Assembly: GCA_947492525.1 (NCBI GenBank)
Contig: CANLNQ010000036.1
Span: forward strand, 1-63,843
DNA: 63,843 nucleotides
From: an uncultured Granulosicoccus sp.
GTDB lineage: Bacteria > Pseudomonadota > Gammaproteobacteria > Granulosicoccales > Granulosicoccaceae
Direction of reading: 5' to 3'
Shown: positions 1-7,083 of the stretch, piece by piece
Position numbering within the stretch: the first letter of the stretch is position 1
How the letters are laid out: each line of letters begins with the position of its first letter
Notes under the pieces: model-generated
Databases searched by the model: none
Told to the model about the DNA's origin: nothing
The model's input: the letters and a program-made list of their open reading frames with translations, nothing else
Translations under genes and position numbers: made by a program

Positions 1-98
1 CCAACGCCAACGCCAACGCCAACGCCAACGCCAACGCCAACGCCAACGCCAACGCCAACGCCAACGCCAACGCCAACCCAAACGCCAACCCAAACGCT
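1..98 (+). repeat. Hexanucleotide microsatellite (CCAACG)n inside the saccharopine dehydrogenase gene
   Basis: CCAACG is repeated without interruption from base 1 to about 77 and degenerates to about 98 with CCAACC/CAAACG variants. It is in frame and encodes alternating Asn-Ala, then Asn-Pro. The left end is cut by the window edge, so copy number is a minimum. Because the unit is six bases, gain or loss of copies keeps the frame. Confidence 0.97.
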
Positions 99-659
99 AC
101 ATCGTCAGGCAATGCCGCTAACCCCAAGGGCCCGAAAGCGCTCGTGATTGGTGCGCTGGGACGCTGCGGTCGTGGTGCCTGCGAATTGCTGGAGGCCTGC
201 AATCTGCCATTGACGCGCTGGGATCAGGCGGAAACTGCAGCCGGAGGCCCCTTCGATGCCGTGCGTGAGCACGAGTTGCTGATCAACTGCGTCTTCGTGA
301 ATGCACCCGGACAACCTTTCACCACGCTCGAACACCTGCAACACCCGCAACGCCGACTGAGCGTCATCGCCGATGTCAGCTGTGATCCCACCGGGGAGTT
401 CAATCCACTGCCTGTCTATCGTGACTGCACGACCATGGACAGCCCCGTCGACCGACTGTTGCCCGCTGACGAGTCTGTACCGCCATTGGACATCATTGCC
501 ATCGATCATCTGCCTTCGTTGTTGCCGCGAGAGAGCAGTGAGGATTTCTCCTCACAGATGTTGCCCCATCTGCTCGGGTTGAAGCAGCCGGATGAAGGTG
601 CCTGGCATCGAGCGGAAGCGGTATTCCGGGAATATCGAGATCTTGCGACGGCACAGTAG
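1..659 (+). CDS. Saccharopine dehydrogenase, LYS1 type (5'-truncated)
   Basis: The frame is open from base 3 to the TAG at 657-659, so the gene enters from the left edge and only its C-terminal part is visible. The product resembles the NAD-dependent, lysine-forming saccharopine dehydrogenase family (yeast Lys1 type). It has the Rossmann glycine motif in ALVIGALGRCGRGA, then GGPFDAV, LINCVF, VIADVSCDP and the family hallmark AIDHLPSLLPRESS. The family interconverts saccharopine with lysine plus 2-oxoglutarate in the cytoplasm. The oddity is an (Asn-Ala)n tract immediately before the Rossmann motif, where relatives normally have a short linker. It ends convergently, 19 bases from the glutathione peroxidase gene, with no terminator visible. 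Family call is firm; the biosynthetic or catabolic direction cannot be told. Confidence 0.85.
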   Translation, partial: NANANANANANANANANANANANANPNANPNATSSGNAANPKGPKALVIGALGRCGRGACELLEACNLPLTRWDQAETAAGGPFDAVREHELLINCVFVNAPGQPFTTLEHLQHPQRRLSVIADVSCDPTGEFNPLPVYRDCTTMDSPVDRLLPADESVPPLDIIAIDHLPSLLPRESSEDFSSQMLPHLLGLKQPDEGAWHRAEAVFREYRDLATAQ

Positions 660-678
660 GTCGCGATTTCCACTCCCA

Positions 679-1524
679 TCAACCCGGATCGGTATCTACC
701 GCCCCCTGTAACAACGCCTCGATATCGCCCACCAGCTGCTCACCGGTAGGCAGCACGCCGGAGCCATAGTGCGCGATTACCTGGCCGCTGCGGTCCACCA
801 GATACTTGTTGAAATTCCAACGGGGATAGCTGCCGGTCGCGGCGGCGAGATCGCGATACAGGGGATGTGCATCTCCAGCGGTGACATGCACCTTCTGGAA
901 CATGGGGAAGCTCACCCCGTAGTTGAGTTCGCAGAATTGCGCCACAGCTTCTTCGGAATCGAGTTCCTGTCGGAAGTCGTCAGAGGGAAACCCGAGCACC
1001 TCGAAACCCTGGGCGCCGTAGCGCTGGTGGAGGGCCTCGAGCGACTCGAACTGAGGCGTGAAACCGCACTTGCTGGCGGTATTGACGATCAGCAGCACCT
1101 TGCCGGCATGCTCATCACACAAGGGGCGGGTGTCGGGCCCCATGAGCGGGCGCACGCGGTGGTTCAGCAAAGGCGCGCAGTCTGAGTGCTGGCTTGTCTG
1201 GCTTGTCTGGCTAGTCTGGCTTGTCTGGCTTGTCTGGCTCGTCTGGCTCTTCTGGGTCTTCTGGGTCTTCTGGGTCTTCTGGGTCTTCTGGGTCTTCTGG
1301 GTCTTCTGGGTCGTCTGGGTCGTCTGGGTCGTCTGGGTCGTCTGGGTCGTCTGCCTGGCATCATCCTCACTTCCCGGTGGTTGCGCGTGTGCAGGCATCC
1401 GCGGCATGTCCGGTGGCGTTTCGGCCGCCAGGACAGGGCCTGACCACAGCAGCGAGCAGGCCGCCATCGTGGCGAGTATCATGGTCGCGGGCCAACGACG
1501 GCAAATCAGTGATTTCATGTTCAT
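679..1524 (-). CDS. Exported glutathione peroxidase with a Gln/Thr-rich repeat linker
   Basis: The 281-residue product, starting at MNMKSLICRR, has a signal peptide (hydrophobic run to about residue 34, VLAAE), then a low-complexity stretch of three-residue Gln-Thr-Thr, Gln-Lys-Thr and Gln-Thr-Ser repeats, then a thiol peroxidase domain. Catalytic signatures are LLIVNTASKCGFTPQF (peroxidatic Cys, not selenocysteine), the GFPSDDF segment and the WNFNKYLVD block near the C-terminus. The family reduces hydroperoxides, usually with thioredoxin in bacteria. The segment often written CNQF in this family reads SDDF here, as in some bacterial members. A longer upstream start is open but would put about 50 unrelated residues before the signal peptide. 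It is divergent from the FAN1-like gene with only 15 bases between starts. Confidence 0.85.
   Translation of the reverse strand: MNMKSLICRRWPATMILATMAACSLLWSGPVLAAETPPDMPRMPAHAQPPGSEDDARQTTQTTQTTQTTQTTQKTQKTQKTQKTQKTQKTQKSQTSQTSQTSQTSQTSQTSQHSDCAPLLNHRVRPLMGPDTRPLCDEHAGKVLLIVNTASKCGFTPQFESLEALHQRYGAQGFEVLGFPSDDFRQELDSEEAVAQFCELNYGVSFPMFQKVHVTAGDAHPLYRDLAAATGSYPRWNFNKYLVDRSGQVIAHYGSGVLPTGEQLVGDIEALLQGAVDTDPG
1188..1353 (-). repeat. Nine-base tandem repeat coding a (Gln-x-Thr/Ser)n linker
   Basis: About eighteen nine-base units, reading GTCTGGCTT then GTCTTCTGG-type on the plus strand, form three homogeneous blocks. On the coding strand they give QTT (5), QKT (6), QKS and QTS (6). Homogenisation within blocks indicates repeated local amplification. 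The unit length keeps the peroxidase in frame. Confidence 0.95.
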
Positions 1525-1539
1525 AGTCAGGTTTCCACC

Positions 1540-3228
1540 ATGCTGAGCGGGGAAGCAGGAGCGATATCGGACGATTATTACCTGGCCAATTTTCATCGAT
1601 TGGCAGAATTCATCGTCAACACCTACCAGGACATTCTGACGCCCGAGGAGCGCCAGTGGTATGCCTCTGTGCAATCGTCTCCGGAACCAGCCCAGAGACT
1701 CTATATTCGTCTGTTGACGAGAAAGGGATCAGTTTTCAGGTTGAGCCGTCTTCGCTACGCGGAAATCGAGAATCTGCAGGAGGCCGCCGGTGAATTGGCC
1801 ACGCGAGGACTGGCCGACATCAACGCCCCTGACGACTTGCGTGTGTTGCTTGCAGCCTATACCAAGCCAGAGCTGTTCGAACTGCTCGATGCCTTCGGCT
1901 CGGGTTCAGGCGGCTCCCGTTCGCGTCCACGCGCCGAATTGATCGAGAGTCTGCTGCAGCAGGATGACTCTGCCCTGCAGCGCGACATCGTTGCACTGCA
2001 AGACGCCGATAGCTGGATCACCCTGTTCGGTCATCAGCACTGGAACGTGTTCCGCCTGGGCTTCTTCGGCAATCTCTACCAGGACAGCAGCGAGTTCGTG
2101 CTGCAGGAGCTGGGTACCGTACGCTACGAAAGCTATCGTCTGGACAAGGATGCTCGCGCCTTCGCCAGCCGGGCGCAGCTGGTGGCCCATATGCGCTACT
2201 TCGAGTGTGAAGCGCTGTTCGAGACCATTGATCACCGACAGCCAGAGCAGTTGCTGACGCTGATCAGGCAACTACCACCGATGATCGAGGGCGACGATCA
2301 CCTGCGGCGCCGAATCGACCGTTATCGCAATCGCGTGGCACGTCAGCTGGAACGGTTGGGCTGGCAGGCCGAAGCACTCGAGCTGTATGCACAGTCATTG
2401 CATCCACCTGCGCGGGAACGACGCATCCGGCTTCATCTGAAACAGGGTGAGCAGGAACAGGCGGGGCGTCTGCTTGCCGCCTTGCAGGACAAGCCCTTCA
2501 ATGACGCCGAAAGTCAGGTAGGCGAAAGGCTTCACAAGCAGCTGCAGAAGCTGCTCGGCAGGAAGAATCCCACTGTACCCAGGTTCAAGCCACAAACTAC
2601 AATACTGACGCTTTCCGACTCGTCGGGGCGTGTGGAACTGGCTGCCAGAGAGTTCTATGCAAGGTTCGGAGTCTGTCACTATACCGAGAACGCGCTGTGC
2701 AATTCGGTACTGGGGCTCTTCATCTGGGACATCATCTTTCACCCGATACCGGGTGCGTTCTTCAACCCCTTTCAATCGGCTCCGGCCGATTTCCGTCAGC
2801 CCTCGTTCGCCACGCGCAGAGCCACACTGCTGATGGCACGGTTCGAGGAACTGGACACGCCAGCAATCTTTCGTCAGCGTGTGGCCGATGCCTACACGAA
2901 GCACCAGGGCAAGAGCAATCCACTGGTTCGCTGGGGTAGAGTGGATCATGACTTGCTGATGCTGGCGCTGGAACGTATTCCGGCCGAGCACTGGCGGGCC
3001 ATCTTTCAGCGTATTCTCAGCGATACGCGCGAAAATACTGCAGGATTTCCGGATCTTGTACTGTTTCGCGAAGAAGGCGGCTACGAATTCATTGAAATCA
3101 AGGGCCCGGGAGATACCCTGCAGCAGAATCAACTGCGCTGGATGCAGTGTTTCGATCGAGCCCGCATACCGTGTCGCGTGGTCAACGTCCGCTGGGCGCA
3201 ACACTCAGGCGCAACCACTGACACATGA
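1540..3228 (+). CDS. FAN1-type VRR-NUC structure-specific nuclease
   Basis: The 562-residue protein matches bacterial FAN1 in length and layout: a helical N-terminal region with SAP-like and TPR-like character, then a C-terminal VRR-NUC domain. The PD-(D/E)XK core is visible as GFPDLVLF (Asp505) and FIEIKGPGD (Glu519, Lys521), followed by QQNQLRWM. Characterised FAN1 proteins cut 5' flaps and unhook DNA interstrand crosslinks. The stop overlaps the start of the helicase gene (ATGA at 3225-3228), so the two are translationally coupled and probably act together. The start lies close to the divergent peroxidase start, has a weak Shine-Dalgarno, and could be misplaced by a few codons. Function is by family only. 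Confidence 0.88.
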   Translation: MLSGEAGAISDDYYLANFHRLAEFIVNTYQDILTPEERQWYASVQSSPEPAQRLYIRLLTRKGSVFRLSRLRYAEIENLQEAAGELATRGLADINAPDDLRVLLAAYTKPELFELLDAFGSGSGGSRSRPRAELIESLLQQDDSALQRDIVALQDADSWITLFGHQHWNVFRLGFFGNLYQDSSEFVLQELGTVRYESYRLDKDARAFASRAQLVAHMRYFECEALFETIDHRQPEQLLTLIRQLPPMIEGDDHLRRRIDRYRNRVARQLERLGWQAEALELYAQSLHPPARERRIRLHLKQGEQEQAGRLLAALQDKPFNDAESQVGERLHKQLQKLLGRKNPTVPRFKPQTTILTLSDSSGRVELAAREFYARFGVCHYTENALCNSVLGLFIWDIIFHPIPGAFFNPFQSAPADFRQPSFATRRATLLMARFEELDTPAIFRQRVADAYTKHQGKSNPLVRWGRVDHDLLMLALERIPAEHWRAIFQRILSDTRENTAGFPDLVLFREEGGYEFIEIKGPGDTLQQNQLRWMQCFDRARIPCRVVNVRWAQHSGATTDT

Positions 3229-5654
3229 GTGAGCGAAGCGTTCACCGTGTATCGGTCACCGCGCTGGCATCCTTTTCCTGCCGCACGGGAGACCTGTCTG
3301 CCGACGGCGTTGCCGGTCCGACCGCGCGTCAGGGAATGCGGGCTCATCAGAAGATCCAGCGCGAGGCGCGTGAGAGGACAAAGCACCACGACTCTCCGAT
3401 AGAGACCGAAGTGGCTCTGAAGGCCGCTTTGACGATCGGTAGGTACGAGGTGGTGCTGGGTGGTCGCATTGACATGCTCGATCGCCAGTCACCCAGGCTG
3501 AGTGAGATCAAGACTACTCTGGTACCCGCGTCTCAGCTGCCAGCCGAGCAGAAGCTGTTGCAATGGTCCCAGTTGTATCTCTATGGCCATCTGTACCTGA
3601 CGACGATCGAGACCGCAGCCGATGAAGTCGAGCTGGAGCTGATACACATGAACATCCGCTCCGGCGAGCAGGAGTCCGAGTGTCGCACGCTGACTGCATC
3701 ATCCTTGCAGGCACACGCCATGCAGGCGCTCGATACCTACGTCATCTGGCTGGATCGCGTGTTGTCACAGCGCGAACGCTTGCAACACAGCGCAGCGTCG
3801 ATGACATTCCCCCACGCCCGGTTTCGTGAAGGGCAGCGCGACATGTCAGCGGCGATCTATCGCAGCACGCGCGACGCTCAGGTACTGATGTGCGAGGCAC
3901 CCACCGGCATCGGCAAGACGGTCAGCGCGCTGTTTCCCGGTGTCAAGTCACTGGGTGAAGGGAGTATCAATCAGATTGCCTATCTGACCGCCAAGGTCGC
4001 AGGGCGGTTGAGTGCTCTGCACACACTGGAATACATGCAGGCGTCAGGTCTGGTGGTCACGGCTGTACAGATTCGGGCCAAGCAGCCCACCTGCTTCTGC
4101 AGCAACGGCCGGTGCGAAAGAGACGAGACGGGCAGGTGCCCGATGACGATCGGCTTCTTCGACCGTCTGCCTGCCGCGCGAGAGGAACTGCTCGACTGCG
4201 GCGTCATGAACGAGCAGTTGCTCGATGAAATTGCCTGGCAGCACCAGCTTTGCCCGTTCGAGCTGGCTCTGCAGATGCTTCCCTGGGTCAATGTCGTCAT
4301 TGCCGATTTCAACTACGTGTTCGATCCGCTGGTTCGCTTGCAGCATTTTGCAGAAGACCGCTCGGATACGCTGTTGCTGGTGGATGAAGCGCACAATCTG
4401 CTTGACCGTTCTCGATCCATGTATTCGGCAAGGCTGGATCGATTGCAGTGTCTGGATGAGGCTGCCGCTTGTCGTCAGCATCATCCACAGGTGGCCAATC
4501 GCCTGGACCGGCTGGCCAGTGACATGCGCGCGCACGTCAAGGAGCAGAGCGAGGACACTCGGACAAGCGAGGTGGCCAACGTCGGTCTCGCTCGGCGTGC
4601 TGCCGAGGTCGTGGAGGCAATGGTCGCCAGTCAGGGACAGGTGCCAGGCTTGCCTGAGAGCAGTGGTGAAGTGTTTCGGGTGCTGTGTCGCTACATTGTC
4701 ATCAACGAACTGTTTGCCGAGCAGCATCGCAGCATCACTCATATCGGCAAGGTCGGTCGGCGCAAGCAAGTGGAAGTCGTGTTGTTCTGCCAGGATGCCT
4801 CAGCCAACCTGAAAAAACAGTACAAGCTGTTCAAGGCCTCAGTGATCTTTTCCGCCACACTCCGGCCTGCGACGTTCTATCGCGACGCACTGGGTCTACC
4901 GGACTCCACCGCCAGCCTGCAATTGGCATCTCCGTTCGATCCGGACAGGGCATTGCATTGCATCATCGACTGGATCGATACGCGCTATCGGCAACGTCAG
5001 GCCTCTCTGCCGGCACTGATTACGCTGATACACGAGGTCTGCGCTAGAAAGGCGGGCAACTATCTGGTGTTCTTTCCCTCGCATGCCTATCTCAATCAGG
5101 CCTACAAGGCCTATGTGTCCAGTTTTCCGGAAGATGACACGTGGAAGCAGGATGTCGAAGGTTCACGTGATCAACAGCTGGAAATCCTTGCCAGACTGGA
5201 AGAGCCGGGTCATCGTGTCGGCTTCGCCGTTCAGGGAGGGATCTATGGTGAAGGTATCGACTATGTGGGTGATCGGCTGATCGGCGTGATCGTGGTCGGC
5301 CCGGGTTTGCCCGGACTGGATACGCAGACTCAGTTGATCTCCACGCACTATCAGCGCCAGGGTCATGATGGTTTCGACTTTGCCTATCGCTACCCGGGTT
5401 TCACGCGTGTGCTGCAGACAGTGGGGCGTCTGATTCGTGGCGAGTCTGATGCTGGCATCGTGCTGCTGATCGACGCGCGCTTCCGCTCAAGCTTCTACCA
5501 GAAGCTCTTCCCCGAGCATTGGCAGATCGAGCCAGCAGCGACAGCCGACAGTCTGCTAGAGCGTGTGGAGCGATTCTGGGCAGATTTGCCGGAGCGGCAG
5601 GGCGAGGTCCGTGACGAGTCCTCGGGTGCGATCGTGGAATCTCACGACTTGTAG
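3225..5654 (+). CDS. XPD/DinG-like helicase with N-terminal PD-(D/E)XK nuclease domain
   Basis: This 809-residue protein looks like a nuclease-helicase fusion. Residues about 10-200 contain a RecB/Cas4-like core, GGRIDMLD (Asp83) and SEIKTT (Glu94, Lys96). From about residue 205 comes a superfamily 2 XPD-type helicase: Walker A APTGIGKTV (Lys231), a Cys-rich stretch at about 290-343 (TCFCSNGRC, GRCPM, HQLCPFE) that can hold the Fe-S cluster of XPD/DinG helicases, the DEAH box at 387-390, and C-terminal motifs including FSATLRP and TVGRLIRG. These helicases are ATP-dependent and move 5' to 3'. Coupling to the FAN1-like gene indicates joint processing of branched or crosslinked DNA. The partner assignment is inference; the domains are visible. 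Confidence 0.85.
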   Translation: MSERSVHRVSVTALASFSCRTGDLSADGVAGPTARQGMRAHQKIQREARERTKHHDSPIETEVALKAALTIGRYEVVLGGRIDMLDRQSPRLSEIKTTLVPASQLPAEQKLLQWSQLYLYGHLYLTTIETAADEVELELIHMNIRSGEQESECRTLTASSLQAHAMQALDTYVIWLDRVLSQRERLQHSAASMTFPHARFREGQRDMSAAIYRSTRDAQVLMCEAPTGIGKTVSALFPGVKSLGEGSINQIAYLTAKVAGRLSALHTLEYMQASGLVVTAVQIRAKQPTCFCSNGRCERDETGRCPMTIGFFDRLPAAREELLDCGVMNEQLLDEIAWQHQLCPFELALQMLPWVNVVIADFNYVFDPLVRLQHFAEDRSDTLLLVDEAHNLLDRSRSMYSARLDRLQCLDEAAACRQHHPQVANRLDRLASDMRAHVKEQSEDTRTSEVANVGLARRAAEVVEAMVASQGQVPGLPESSGEVFRVLCRYIVINELFAEQHRSITHIGKVGRRKQVEVVLFCQDASANLKKQYKLFKASVIFSATLRPATFYRDALGLPDSTASLQLASPFDPDRALHCIIDWIDTRYRQRQASLPALITLIHEVCARKAGNYLVFFPSHAYLNQAYKAYVSSFPEDDTWKQDVEGSRDQQLEILARLEEPGHRVGFAVQGGIYGEGIDYVGDRLIGVIVVGPGLPGLDTQTQLISTHYQRQGHDGFDFAYRYPGFTRVLQTVGRLIRGESDAGIVLLIDARFRSSFYQKLFPEHWQIEPAATADSLLERVERFWADLPERQGEVRDESSGAIVESHDL

Positions 5655-5762
5655 TGTCGTCAGGATCAGGATTGCCCTGAAACTGACATATCAGCTGGCA
5701 GTGTCAGGTTCTTCAACACCATGGAGCAGGGTGTCAAACGGTCCATGCCATCGTGCAAGCTG

Positions 5763-5940
5763 CCATGTCCTTCAAACCCTTGTGCACGGTGAAGGCGCTT
5801 AAAACCCTTTGTGCAAGCTGCCATGCCCGCCGATACGCTTGTGCGCGGTACCACGCCCGCCGATACGCGTGTGCGCAGTGCCACGCCCGCCGATACGCAT
5901 GTGCGCAGTGCCACGCCCGTTAATGCCTTTGTGCAAATAG
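5763..5940. repeat. Thirty-base tandem repeats, intergenic
   Basis: Four exact-length units at 5821-5850, 5851-5880, 5881-5910 and 5911-5940 share the core CCACGCCCGCCGATACGC followed by TGTGCGC. Two more degenerate units precede them (5763-5792 and about 5793-5820), keeping TGTGCA and the CCATG start. Units abut with no spacers, so this is not a CRISPR array. They follow the helicase gene; the stretch 5655-5762 before them holds no gene I can support. Confidence 0.9.
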
Positions 5941-6597
5941 AGTGAAAGTTGAGTCGGCGGCATCTACAATGTTGTACATTGCTTGTATACCAGTATATTC
6001 ATCCGGCCTTGCATCGGGCATTGGACGATAGACGTCGGGCGTAAAGCAGATCAGGAATGTATCAGGTTATCTTCAGGAGATCTCCGATGGGTGTTCGCGC
6101 GTAAGAGTTTGCGTTGTCAGCATCCTTGCGTCGTGGAACTGAAATACGCCGGCATAGTCGAAGTGTGGGTGTTCCTGGCGGCTCATGCCGCGGATGACCA
6201 GTGAACGAGCAGGGTAATGATGGATTGTGCGTAGCTTGTGTACTGGTTTGCAGGACTTCTGCTCATAAGGTACTGACTTGCGAAAATCCGGAGTTGTCGG
6301 AAGAGTGGCAAACGGTTACCTTATGCATCTGTCTTACTTGTATGTACAGGCAGATACATGGTTTTCGTGATGTGTTCCTTGAATTTGCTGGTCTGCGTTG
6401 TGCAACAAGTCGACATGGGGATGGTTTTTTGCGAGCGAGGGTCTATAAATTGGTGACGTTCGCCCGTATATCGTGTGTTCTGCGCTTTCTGTTCAGTCAT
6501 ACTATGCAAGAAGGGACAGGTAGTGGCCGGTCAATGAGTGATTGGTGTACCAGAGGCGGTTGTAACTGATCCCATGGAATCCAACAGCCCGTGTGAA
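5941..6597. other. Non-coding stretch upstream of csrA
   Basis: No convincing gene is present. The open frames have non-proteinaceous compositions rich in Cys, Arg and Trp and lack ribosome-binding sites. Composition is closer to 50% GC than the neighbours. The stretch probably holds the csrA promoter and a long leader, but I cannot place a promoter with confidence. Confidence 0.5.
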
Positions 6598-6605
6598 AGG
6601 AGGTG
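6598..6605 (+). promoter_or_regulatory. Upstream decoy Shine-Dalgarno / candidate CsrA site
   Basis: AGGAGGTG occurs here with no start codon at usable distance, and again 42 bases downstream as the true csrA ribosome-binding site. The A(N)GGA core is the known CsrA recognition motif. A pair at this distance could be bridged by a CsrA dimer to block csrA translation. That use is inferred. Confidence 0.4.
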
Positions 6606-6639
6606 CTGCGGTTTCACGTTGTTTATTGTTTTTGTATCT

Positions 6640-6647
6640 AGGAGGTG
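6640..6647 (+). promoter_or_regulatory. csrA ribosome-binding site, overlapping a CsrA motif
   Basis: AGGAGGTG lies six bases before the ATG at 6654 and fixes the csrA start. It contains the GGA core that CsrA itself binds, so autoregulation is plausible. Confidence 0.8.
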
Positions 6648-6653
6648 ACTCGG

Positions 6654-6863
6654 ATGTTGATTCTGAGCAGAAGGACTGATGAATCAATTGTTATCGGTGA
6701 TGAAGTAACCATCACCATTCTCAGCGTCAAGGGAAAACAGGTGCGCATAGGAATCACTGCGCCGCCTGATGTCAGCGTGCATCGTGAAGAAATCTACGAG
6801 CGCATTCAGGCTGGTGATCCGGAAGACTCTGCCCCAGTTCAAGAGGACTCCAGCGAAAGCTGA
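6654..6863 (+). CDS. csrA: Carbon storage regulator CsrA
   Basis: This 69-residue protein starts [11 protein letters not shown] and contains the conserved [20 protein letters not shown] and the RNA-contacting HREEIYERI segment. CsrA is a dimeric post-transcriptional regulator that binds GGA motifs in mRNA leaders and is antagonised by CsrB/RsmY-type sRNAs. It controls carbon flux, motility and biofilm. The short acidic C-terminal extension after the core is normal for the family. The tRNA-Ser gene often found beside gammaproteobacterial csrA is absent here. The gene appears monocistronic: a hairpin-rich 3' region and a T-tract terminator follow. Confidence 0.97.
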   Translation: MLILSRRTDESIVIGDEVTITILSVKGKQVRIGITAPPDVSVHREEIYERIQAGDPEDSAPVQEDSSES

Positions 6864-6870
6864 AGTGCTC

Positions 6871-6918
6871 CTGCGTTAAAGTCGCAGGGTGTGCGACCGG
6901 CTCGAAGCCGATCCGCAC
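6871..6918 (+). ncRNA. Two stable hairpins in the csrA 3' region (possible 3' UTR-derived RNA)
   Basis: CTGCG/CGCAG pair at 6871-6887. At 6891-6918 GTGCG pairs with CGCAC around CGGCT/AGCCG with a CGA loop. Together with the downstream terminator they form a compact three-hairpin segment of about 90 bases. It has no extra GGA motifs, so it does not look like a CsrB/RsmY antagonist. It may simply stabilise the transcript end. Confidence 0.35.
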
Positions 6919-6936
6919 AGTTGTCGAGTGAGAAAG

Positions 6937-6960
6937 ACCCCGTCACAACGGGGTTTTTTC
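6937..6960 (+). terminator. Rho-independent terminator of csrA
   Basis: ACCCCGT and ACGGGGT form a stem around a short CACA-type loop, followed at once by TTTTTTC. Confidence 0.9.
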
Positions 6961-7024
6961 GTTTACCCCTCGAAATAAACACCTGCCAGCGTGAGGCAGG
7001 CTTTGACGAACGGGTAAGCCGCTA

Positions 7025-7050
7025 CTGCCATCACTTCCGGGTGATGGCAG
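7025..7050 (-). terminator. Hairpin downstream of the M16 peptidase gene
   Basis: A perfect ten-base-pair stem (CTGCCATCAC with GTGATGGCAG, loop TTCCGG) lies 34 bases past the peptidase stop. A smaller CCTGCC/GGCAGG hairpin is at 6983-7001. There is no T-tract on the minus strand, so its role is uncertain. Confidence 0.45.
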
Positions 7051-7083
7051 GCGCGTTCTGATCGTGCTCTTCGGCTTTGGGTG

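Noticed and set aside
1058..1546. Plus-strand frames across the nine-base repeat with Trp-Leu-Val or Gly-Ser-Ser repeats
   Set aside because: They are translations of the microsatellite in other frames; the minus-strand glutathione peroxidase explains the region.
5763..5940. CRISPR array
   Set aside because: Units are exactly adjacent with no unique spacers and there are no cas genes; it is a plain tandem repeat.
6201..6569. A 122-codon gene upstream of csrA
   Set aside because: Composition is rich in Cys, Arg and Trp, no ribosome-binding site and no recognisable motif; it looks like chance opening in a lower-GC stretch.
6864..6960. tRNA-Ser gene after csrA
   Set aside because: No cloverleaf, anticodon arm or T-loop consensus; only simple hairpins and a terminator.
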